A DNA stretch of 7,363 bases from Chlamydiota bacterium. GTDB taxonomy: Bacteria; Chlamydiota; Chlamydiia; Chlamydiales; JAJFMI01. Shown piece by piece: positions 1 through 4,752 of this stretch. Below the pieces are notes generated by a model that did no database searches, was not told the origin of the DNA, and was given only the letters and a program-made list of their open reading frames with translations. Location: the NCBI GenBank assembly GCA_021772235.1, contig JAJFMI010000202.1, positions 1-7,363 on the forward strand, in the 5' to 3' direction. The position numbers were made by a program, and so were the translations under genes. Numbering within the stretch: the first letter of the stretch is position 1; every line of letters starts with the position of its first letter.

Positions 1-174
1 ATACCTTATCACATGGCCCCGCGTCGCCCCGGCGATATTGCCAGCGCTATCGCGGATAGCAGCCTTGCTGCCAAACACCTCAACTGGTATCCCACAAATT
101 CCGAACTCTTTTCTCTCATTAATGCCGAATGGCAATGGACTACTGTTCACTTTAAAGTGAACAGTGCAAAATAG
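1..174 (+). CDS. galE: UDP-glucose 4-epimerase GalE, C-terminal fragment (5' end outside window)
   Basis: Frame 1 is open from the first base to TAG at 172-174 and encodes 57 residues that match the end of GalE. It contains YHMAPRRPGDIASAIAD, corresponding to the family signature PRRPGD-x(5,6)-AD, followed by a helix with LNWYPT (family: LGW.p) and the closing EWQW (family: D.W.WQ). GalE is the cytosolic NAD-dependent enzyme interconverting UDP-glucose and UDP-galactose. It links sugar-nucleotide supply for surface glycans with the glucose-1-phosphate pool used by GlgC, whose gene lies 2.4 kb away on the other strand. The catalytic half (Rossmann fold, YxxxK) is outside the window, so activity cannot be judged. 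Oddity: about ten residues follow the usual WQ terminus (TTVHFKVNSAK), and they are encoded largely by a perfect palindrome. Related SDR sugar-nucleotide epimerases have similar tails, but the PRRPGD motif favours GalE. Confidence 0.82.
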   Translation: MPYHMAPRRPGDIASAIADSSLAAKHLNWYPTNSELFSLINAEWQWTTVHFKVNSAK

Positions 175-182
175 TGAACAGT
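142..182. repeat. 24-bp perfect palindrome plus a third half-site; operator or dispersed repeat
   Basis: Bases 142-165 are a perfect palindrome: ACTGTTCACTTT followed by its exact reverse complement. The right half-site GTGAACAGT (157-165) is repeated exactly at 174-182, directly before the ATG at 183, giving three 9-bp half-sites. No T-run follows on either strand, so this does not look like an intrinsic terminator. The placement resembles an autoregulatory operator of a toxin-antitoxin-like or phage-type gene, or a dispersed palindromic repeat that entered the galE tail. The bound protein is unknown. Seen: the symmetry. Inferred: its role. Confidence 0.6.
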
Positions 183-314
183 ATGACTGAAGATGAAGCA
201 GATATTGCGGAAGCGCAAGAGGTATTAAAAGAAATTAATGAAGGGAAACCTTTAGAAGAGCTTGCGGCTGGGCTTGGAATAGATTTAGAGAATTTGGATG
301 GGTTTAAAGTCTAG
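183..314 (+). CDS. Small acidic protein, 43 aa; possible antitoxin or antitoxin remnant
   Basis: ATG at 183 to TAG at 312-314 encodes 43 residues, strongly acidic and probably helical: MTEDEADIAEAQEVLKEI, then NEGKPLEELAAGLGID and a short tail. The pattern (DEADI, A..VL.EI..G..LEEL...LGI) resembles the C-terminal toxin-binding part of Phd/RelB-type antitoxins. That is a family impression only. No DNA-binding N-terminal domain and no adjacent toxin gene is visible, so it could be an orphan, a truncated relic or a non-gene. No Shine-Dalgarno sequence precedes ATG 183. An alternative GTG at 174 (overlapping the galE stop as TAGTG) would add three residues. A palindromic operator-like sequence lies immediately upstream. 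The last 30 bases overlap the end of the convergent phosphoesterase gene. Confidence 0.4.
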   Translation: MTEDEADIAEAQEVLKEINEGKPLEELAAGLGIDLENLDGFKV

Positions 315-1028
315 GTAGTCGGCGGAAGTGAAGATGTAGCGGACGCCATTTTTTTCTCCGAAGGGGAGTGTATCTGGACGCACATTGTGCAGGTGGCCAA
401 AGATGCAAATGTCGATTTTGTATTCTTCAAGAATTTTAGATGTTTGCGAGTCGCGCATGTCGGCGCCAATTGGTGGGTAGTGAATCATTGCAATGCGCGT
501 TTTTGCTTTTGGGTCTAATTGGGAGAGGCTGAGCTTGAGCCGCTCAAGGTCGCGAGTGAAGATTTTGCGAGTTTGTTCTGGGTCAGGGCGAGATTTTTCC
601 TTTGCTTGGGGATTTTCTCGATACTCAATAAAGGAATTAAAGGTGTATTCTTCACTATCCCAAAGGCGCACGCCGCCAATTGTAATATCTCTAATTGTAC
701 AGGCGTCTTTATCAATAGCGTGGATGCTTTTTGGAAGCGCGGCGCGCAATTTCGCTTTTGAGGGCCACCAGTAATCATGATTGCCACGCGAAATGACTTT
801 TGTCCCGGGAAGCTCTTCGATCCAATTTAGATCTAGTTTCGCTTCTTCTAAGTTCATCGCCCAGCAGATATCGCCTGCGATGAGAACAAGATCATCGTGA
901 GAGATGAGTTTTTTCCAGTTGGTTGCAATTTTTTCGGCGTAGTTTTCCCAAGAGGGCCCAAAGACTTGCATGTCTTTTTCTGGCGCGCCAAAAGCAAGGT
1001 GGAGATCAGCTAGAGCAAATATTTTCAT
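285..1028 (-). CDS. Calcineurin-like metallophosphoesterase, 247 aa
   Basis: A predicted cytosolic dinuclear-metal phosphoesterase. All core motifs of the calcineurin-like family are present in order: D8-L-H10 near the N-terminus, G-D53, G-N83-H84-D85, H183 (MIHYPP) and G-H212-L-H214. The metal ligands therefore look intact, and the length is normal for a single-domain member. There is no signal peptide or membrane segment. The substrate cannot be told from sequence: members act on phosphoproteins, cyclic nucleotides, nucleotide sugars or dinucleotides. From memory, Chlamydia has a similar gene (CT488) beside glgC (CT489). Here the two are separated by two F-box genes. The start MKIFALADLH puts the first metal motif at the usual distance, and there is no strong Shine-Dalgarno sequence. 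It lies 55 bp downstream of F-box gene 1 and overlaps a small convergent frame at its 3' end. Confidence 0.9.
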   Translation of the reverse strand: MKIFALADLHLAFGAPEKDMQVFGPSWENYAEKIATNWKKLISHDDLVLIAGDICWAMNLEEAKLDLNWIEELPGTKVISRGNHDYWWPSKAKLRAALPKSIHAIDKDACTIRDITIGGVRLWDSEEYTFNSFIEYRENPQAKEKSRPDPEQTRKIFTRDLERLKLSLSQLDPKAKTRIAMIHYPPIGADMRDSQTSKILEEYKIDICIFGHLHNVRPDTLPFGEKNGVRYIFTSADYLDFKPIQIL

Positions 1029-1073
1029 TATGAACCATCATACTAGGGATGTTAAGATATATATTGGTTCATA
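1029..1073. repeat. 9-bp inverted repeat in the F-box gene 1 / phosphoesterase spacer
   Basis: TATGAACCA at 1029-1037 and its exact reverse complement TGGTTCATA at 1065-1073 are separated by 27 bp. One arm touches the phosphoesterase start codon. The other overlaps the -35 region of the weak promoter proposed for that gene. It may be a looping operator, an mRNA stem that hides the start codon, or a boundary scar of the AT-rich insertion. The match is seen directly. The function is not established. Confidence 0.4.
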
Positions 1074-1077
1074 GCAA
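1049..1077 (-). promoter_or_regulatory. Weak candidate promoter for the metallophosphoesterase gene
   Basis: Reading the - strand, TTGCTA (1072-1077) and TAACAT (1049-1054) are separated by 17 bp. Each matches 4 of 6 bases of the sigma70/sigma66 consensus. This would give a leader of roughly 14 nt. The AT-rich spacer makes chance matches likely, and readthrough from upstream genes is an alternative. Confidence 0.22.
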
Positions 1078-1083
1078 GTATTT

Positions 1084-1698
1084 CTAATTCCTTTCAAATC
1101 GATTAAGATTTGTGAATAGCATTGAGATAATATCGAGCTCTTCTGTTAAGCGATTGTCGACTAATAAATGTTGCCAGCGTCTTTTACTAAATAGATCTTT
1201 AGATTCAACACGAAAGTAGAATTTTTCCTGCTCTTCGTGAGAATATTTATATGCAAAATTTAGTACTATTGGTTTATTACTTTTGTTTTTTCCGCGTGTC
1301 AATGCAATCTTAAAAAAACAATTATAATCGGTGTATTTTGTTTTTGTTGCCCGATCAAATTCAAATTGTACTTGTTGTAATGGATTTTTATCATTCATGT
1401 ATTCTTGAACGATTTTATAATGCAGTTTTAACAATTGATTAATCGGCACAATATTTATTTGCAAATTTTTTCCAGCATTTGTTGCTATTGCATCAATTAA
1501 TGGATCAAGAGAGTCTTTTGTAAGAATGTTATCTCCAAGAATTAGATGTTTATTTTTTTTTATAAAGTCAATTCCTAAAACTCTTAATTTATGAGATGTA
1601 TTCATGAAGGCTTGCAGAGTTTTTCTGTCTAGATAACCAAATATTTCAATTATCAGTTCATTAGGTAGATTTATTATGTATGAATTTTTAACGATCAT
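1084..1698 (-). CDS. F-box protein 1, putative secreted effector, 204 aa
   Basis: Residues about 10-50 form an F-box-like motif: NLPNELIIEIFGYLD, then LQAFMNTSHKLRVLG. It has the characteristic L11-P12, I/F at 19-20, L23, L28, S35 and L41. In eukaryotes this motif binds Skp1 and brings substrates to SCF ubiquitin ligases, so a bacterial copy suggests an effector acting in the host cell. The rest (about 53-204) matches no family I know but is shared with the neighbouring paralogue, most strongly at 71-85 (IATN then GKNLQINIVP) and around DKNPL (103-107), FFKIA (128-132) and NFAY (147-150). There is no Sec signal peptide or transmembrane segment, so export would have to be by type III secretion, which cannot be read from sequence alone. 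The gene is AT-rich, with 14/60 G+C at 1621-1680. Ubiquitin-ligase recruitment is inferred. Confidence 0.8.
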   Translation of the reverse strand: MIVKNSYIINLPNELIIEIFGYLDRKTLQAFMNTSHKLRVLGIDFIKKNKHLILGDNILTKDSLDPLIDAIATNAGKNLQINIVPINQLLKLHYKIVQEYMNDKNPLQQVQFEFDRATKTKYTDYNCFFKIALTRGKNKSNKPIVLNFAYKYSHEEQEKFYFRVESKDLFSKRRWQHLLVDNRLTEELDIISMLFTNLNRFERN

Positions 1699-1726
1699 TT
1701 TTCTTAATTCTGTTAGTTAGGTAAAA

Positions 1727-1755
1727 ACAATAACTATATATTATTATTTTGTCAA
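1727..1755 (-). promoter_or_regulatory. Promoter of F-box gene 1
   Basis: On the - strand an exact TTGACA -35 (1750-1755) is followed after 17 bp by TATTGT (1727-1732), a 4/6 match to the -10 consensus. Transcription would begin near 1720, giving a leader of about 20 nt before the ATG at 1698. The 153-bp spacer 1699-1851 is otherwise AT-rich, with a short G-rich stretch (about 1781-1815). I see no convincing terminator for F-box gene 2 in it. F-box gene 1 therefore probably has its own start but may also receive readthrough. Confidence 0.5.
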
Positions 1756-1851
1756 TCTTAAAATAATAAACATCTATTTTATGGGAAGGGGAGTATATTT
1801 AGTAAAGGAGTTGGGGTTTGCCCTGACTTTGTATACTTGGTTGTTTTTTTG

Positions 1852-2463
1852 TTAATTAATTTTATTAAGAAACATAAATGTATATATTGCGATGTCCAGT
1901 TTTTCTGTTAGCCCATTTTTAATGTATGATGTTTTTCCACGCCTTCGACTATTCATTGAGGTTTCAATTTCCATTCGAGTACGAAATTCGCATTCTTCTT
2001 CAGGAGAAAACTCATAGGCAAAATTAACTATTTTTGGTTTTTTCCCCTTGTGTTTTCTGTGTTCTATTGCAATTTTGAAGAAGCTGTTACCTGTTAGATA
2101 GGTAGTCCTTGTCTCAATGTCTTGTTCTTTTTTTAATTGCATTAATGGGTTTTTATCGATCAGATACTGTTTAATTATTCTAAAATCTAGTGTTAGTAAA
2201 TGATCAAGTGGAACAATGTTTATTTGGAGGTTTTTTCCAACATTAGTAGCTATTTCATGGACTAATGGTGCAAGCGAACTCTGTGAAATAATTCTACCTT
2301 TTAGGATAAAACGAGGATCAATACTAAATAATACATTTCCCAAATTTTTTAATTTGTGAGAAGTAGCCATAATGGCTTGCATATCTTTGTGGTCTAATTC
2401 CTCAAATACTTTGAATAGTATTTCATTAGGAATATCCATTATATTTAGGGGTTTAATGCTCAA
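1852..2463 (-). CDS. F-box protein 2, putative secreted effector, 203 aa (TTG start)
   Basis: A paralogue of F-box protein 1, with 75 of the first 160 positions identical in an ungapped alignment counted by eye. The N-terminal F-box reads DIPNEILFKVFEELD, then MQAIMATSHKLKNLG (about residues 10-42). The same unrecognised C-terminal region follows, with IATNVGKNLQINIVP at 71-85, DKNPL at 103-107, FFKIA at 128-132, NFAYEFSPEE at 147-156 and GLTEKLDI near the end. A basic SRRRGK patch lies at 172-177. The start is taken as TTG 2463: AAAAGG precedes it by 7 nt, and this start places P12-N13-E14 in register with the paralogue, whereas the internal ATG (residue 9) has no ribosome site. Probable role: host-directed effector recruiting Skp1, by analogy with Legionella, Agrobacterium and Ralstonia F-box effectors. 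The substrate is unknown. Confidence 0.8.
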   Translation of the reverse strand: MSIKPLNIMDIPNEILFKVFEELDHKDMQAIMATSHKLKNLGNVLFSIDPRFILKGRIISQSSLAPLVHEIATNVGKNLQINIVPLDHLLTLDFRIIKQYLIDKNPLMQLKKEQDIETRTTYLTGNSFFKIAIEHRKHKGKKPKIVNFAYEFSPEEECEFRTRMEIETSMNSRRRGKTSYIKNGLTEKLDIAIYTFMFLNKIN

Positions 2464-2470
2464 ACGTCTA

Positions 2471-2476
2471 CCTTTT
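2471..2476 (-). promoter_or_regulatory. Ribosome binding site deciding the TTG start of F-box gene 2
   Basis: AAAAGG on the - strand ends 7 nt before TTG 2463. The downstream in-frame ATG (2439) is preceded by CCCTAAATATA, with no purine-rich site. Spacing and register with the paralogue both favour TTG. Confidence 0.6.
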
Positions 2477-2493
2477 TAATTATTTATATATAA

Positions 2494-2522
2494 AGTTTAT
2501 TATATATAAATTAAAAATTCAA
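2494..2522 (-). promoter_or_regulatory. Candidate promoter of F-box gene 2
   Basis: The 114-bp spacer between glgC and this gene is very AT-rich. On the - strand TTGAAT (2517-2522), 17 bp, then TAAACT (2494-2499) is the best spaced pair, each 4/6. An exact TATAAT at 2499-2504 overlaps it but has no -35 at 16-18 bp. A start near 2487 would leave a leader of about 24 nt carrying the AAAAGG site. Confidence 0.33.
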
Positions 2523-2577
2523 CTGTTGACTCAAGTTGTTAATAACCAGTTTCTTGGTATTAATCGGTAGAGAGAGG

Positions 2578-3846
2578 TTATTTGGTAAAAGCGTTTGGAA
2601 GGGTGACTCCTGAGGGAATGACGATTATTCCGTCGCGAATGTAAAGGAGGTCGCTATCGTAATTTTGGAGGTTTTCTCTGTTGGTGAGGTGGACGTTGTT
2701 GCCAATATGAGCGTGGGCGTCGACGATGGTATTTTCGATATGGCAGTCGTGACCGATGGTAAATTCAGGGGGGAGTTGTGAGCCTTCTGGTGGATGGTAA
2801 TATTCGTTGCCGATGACGATGGAGTCGCGGATGATGGTGTTTTCCCCTATTTGTGCACGAAGGCCGATTAGGCTATGGGTGATTTCTTTTGCTTTTATGA
2901 TGCAGCCGTTACAGATAATGCTATCGGTAATTTGTGCACCGGTTAGGCGAGGTGCGGGCAGGTTGGTGGAATGGGCGTGGATGGGATTGATTTCTGAATA
3001 AAAATTGAGGTCGATGTGACCGCGTGTGAGTCCCAGGTTGGCGTTAAAATAGGATTCAATGGTGCCGATATCTTCCCAATAGCCTTCGTATATATAGGCA
3101 TAGGCACCGCCTCTGCGAATTTGTATGGGGATGAGGTGTTTGCCAAAGTCTTCGCGGTCATCCTCTTTTAAGAGTTTAAAGAGCGCTTCTTTTTTGAAGA
3201 AATAGATTCCCATTGAGGCAAGGTAATGGGGGTCATCTGTTTTGTGCTTGAGTTCTTTTGGGTCGAGTTTATAGTGACGGAGTACATTGGGGTCTTGCGG
3301 TTTTTCAATAAAATCGGTGATGTTGTGGTCGCTATTGATTTTCATTAGTCCCAAGCGGGGGGCCTGTTTTTTCTCAACGGGTAGTGTAGCAATGGTCAGG
3401 TCGGCATCCTTTTTTATGCCAAATTCGACAAACTTGTTCAGGTCCATGTTGTAAAGCTGGTCGCCAGAAAGAATGAGAAAATACTCGTAGCCTTGGGTAC
3501 TAAGATAGTCGATGTTTTTGCGCACAGCGTCGGCTGTTCCTTTAAACCAGACTTTTTTATTGCCGCACTCTTCAGGGGTGAGGCATTCAAGTCGTCCGCC
3601 TTGTAGGCGGTCAAAATGATAGGTATTTGTGACGTGGGTATTGAGGCCTGAAGCGAGATATTGTGATAAGACGTAGATGTTGTGGAACTTAGAGTTGAGT
3701 GCACAAGATATAGGGATATCGATGAGACGATAGCGCCCGGCAAAATGCACGGCGGGTTTGCAGCGTGACTGCGTGAGGGGAAAAAGTCTTGTTCCCTGTC
3801 CTCCTGCAAGTACAAGGGTGGCAACTTTTTTTGATAAATCGTTCAT
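2578..3846 (-). CDS. glgC: Glucose-1-phosphate adenylyltransferase (ADP-glucose pyrophosphorylase)
   Basis: Makes ADP-glucose from ATP and glucose-1-phosphate, the committed step of glycogen synthesis. The 422-aa length is normal. The N-terminal nucleotidyltransferase domain carries LAGGQGTRL (13-21), R-C-K-P-A-V (28-33), RYRLIDIPISCALNS (38-52), FKGTADAVR (101-109), SGDQLYNMD (127-135), FIEKP (179-183) and EGYWEDIGTIESY (254-266). From about residue 290 a left-handed beta-helix of hexapeptide repeats follows (for example ITDSIICNGCIIKA, IGENTIIRDSIVIG, IENTIVDAHAHIGNNV), as in all GlgC. Several motifs read more like plant and cyanobacterial enzymes than enterobacterial ones. Chlamydiae store glycogen, in Chlamydia trachomatis partly in the inclusion lumen. 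The gene starts 60 bp after the HEAT-repeat gene and has its own likely promoter. GalE, encoded at the window edge, belongs to the same sugar-nucleotide economy. Which metabolites regulate it cannot be told here. Confidence 0.96.
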   Translation of the reverse strand: MNDLSKKVATLVLAGGQGTRLFPLTQSRCKPAVHFAGRYRLIDIPISCALNSKFHNIYVLSQYLASGLNTHVTNTYHFDRLQGGRLECLTPEECGNKKVWFKGTADAVRKNIDYLSTQGYEYFLILSGDQLYNMDLNKFVEFGIKKDADLTIATLPVEKKQAPRLGLMKINSDHNITDFIEKPQDPNVLRHYKLDPKELKHKTDDPHYLASMGIYFFKKEALFKLLKEDDREDFGKHLIPIQIRRGGAYAYIYEGYWEDIGTIESYFNANLGLTRGHIDLNFYSEINPIHAHSTNLPAPRLTGAQITDSIICNGCIIKAKEITHSLIGLRAQIGENTIIRDSIVIGNEYYHPPEGSQLPPEFTIGHDCHIENTIVDAHAHIGNNVHLTNRENLQNYDSDLLYIRDGIIVIPSGVTLPNAFTK

Positions 3847-3872
3847 GTAGTAATTATTAACCTTACATTTCA

Positions 3873-3901
3873 GAAATAAAGTAATAACTAATGTATGTCA
3901 A
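3873..3901 (-). promoter_or_regulatory. Promoter of glgC
   Basis: In the 60-bp spacer upstream of glgC the - strand has an exact TTGACA (3896-3901), 17 bp, then TATTTC (3873-3878), a poor 3/6 -10. Predicted start near 3866, leader about 20 nt. AAGG lies 14 nt before the ATG, farther than ideal. glgC can probably be transcribed apart from the lpdA operon, though readthrough is possible because no terminator is visible. Confidence 0.42.
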
Positions 3902-3906
3902 TAATG

Positions 3907-4752
3907 TTATTTTGTAATAAAGGTTATCTCTTCCTTCAACTCGGGCGCTAAGTCGCTATCTAGTAGCTTTTTGAGCTTCTCTTTTTCTTGAGCAGCAAGG
4001 GAGATGAGATAGGATGCAAGTGGGATATTCTTTGTGAATTCTGGATCATTTAGAAGGATTAGGGCAACTTCAATGACGTCTTTTTCAGATGAGAAGTAGG
4101 AGAGGGCGCGTGCGGCTGTGTCGTTATCGATTGAGAGGGGTTTTTGTTTTAGGACTTTAAGTAGAAAGGTTTTAGCCTCATTGCCAAATGAGGTGAGGGC
4201 GTTTTGGATTTCTTGTTCGAAGAAGAAGTCTTCATGTTTTAGGGAAATAAAGAGGGGGGTGATCGCTTTGGGGTCGCCGATTTTTGCGAGGACTTTTGCG
4301 GCAAGCATGGGCGCTCGTCCATATCCAGGGCTTAGGGGGTCGTAAAATGTTTCTGAACCAAGTAGATCGATGAGAGGGGTACAATCTGAAACTCTGGCAA
4401 GGGCGTCGATTTCTTTTATGGGTTCTTCTTCTTCAGAAAGGAGTAGGTCGCAGAGGAGCTCGGCGAGGCGTCCGCCATTTTTATAGTTATCTCGCAGTTC
4501 GCGATAGAGATCTCGCATTTTCTTGACGCGGATTTTTTCATGTTCGGGGAGTAGTTTATCGGAGAGGTCTTCGTTTAGCGCCTCTTCGATTTGTTGCAGG
4601 TTGGCGATGGCAGAGATTTCAATTTCAGGATCGCAACCGATGCCCTCTTTTTTGTAGTAGTCGAGCATAATGCCGAAGTTTTTGCCAAAGTGGCAGTCGC
4701 GGTGCATGAGGATTTCAAGATCGGATTCGTCAAGTATTGGTATGTTCTGCAT
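3907..4752 (-). CDS. HEAT-repeat protein of unknown function, 281 aa
   Basis: I do not recognise a specific family. From about residue 112 to the end the protein is a run of HEAT/PBS-lyase-like helical pairs: 113-132 (EIDALARVSDCTPLIDLLGS), 147-172 (APMLAAKVLAKIGDPKAITP and on), 178-203, 209-236 and a degenerate last pair. The IGDPKAITPL segment is typical. Such repeats usually form protein-binding solenoids. The PBS-lyase name does not imply lyase activity. The first 100 residues form a separate acidic helical region with an unusual MHRDCHFGKNFGIMLDYY segment (15-32) that could be a conserved motif. There is no signal peptide or membrane helix, so it is probably cytosolic. Its ATG lies inside the end of lipA (23-nt overlap) without a clear ribosome site, suggesting translational coupling. 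Operon position hints at a link with lipoate or 2-oxoacid dehydrogenase metabolism, but this is inference. Confidence 0.8.
   Translation of the reverse strand: MQNIPILDESDLEILMHRDCHFGKNFGIMLDYYKKEGIGCDPEIEISAIANLQQIEEALNEDLSDKLLPEHEKIRVKKMRDLYRELRDNYKNGGRLAELLCDLLLSEEEEPIKEIDALARVSDCTPLIDLLGSETFYDPLSPGYGRAPMLAAKVLAKIGDPKAITPLFISLKHEDFFFEQEIQNALTSFGNEAKTFLLKVLKQKPLSIDNDTAARALSYFSSEKDVIEVALILLNDPEFTKNIPLASYLISLAAQEKEKLKKLLDSDLAPELKEEITFITK

Noticed and set aside
142..165. The palindrome as an intrinsic terminator for galE or for the phosphoesterase gene
   Set aside because: Neither strand has a T-run after the stem: GCAAAATAG follows on +, AGTAGTCCATT on the - strand.
493..774. Open frames on both strands overlapping the phosphoesterase gene (for example 493-774 +, 519-761 +)
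   Set aside because: They are antisense or shifted shadows of a gene with complete catalytic motifs, and their translations show no domain-like pattern.
1781..1855. 24-codon + strand frame encoding a short peptide ending in a hydrophobic WLFFC, reminiscent of type I toxins
   Set aside because: There is no ribosome site and no spaced promoter, the peptide is very short, and the stop lies in the end of F-box gene 2. Probably chance in the spacer.
2512..2540. Possible terminator for glgC on the - strand (CAACT...AGTTG followed by AATTTTTAA)
   Set aside because: The stem is only 5 bp with a 9-nt loop and is AT-rich. It overlaps the proposed -35 of F-box gene 2. Too weak to call.
2943..3824. Alternative-frame open stretches inside glgC (2943-3161 -, 3438-3824 -)
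   Set aside because: They lie within a full-length GlgC with intact motifs, have low-complexity translations and no ribosome sites.
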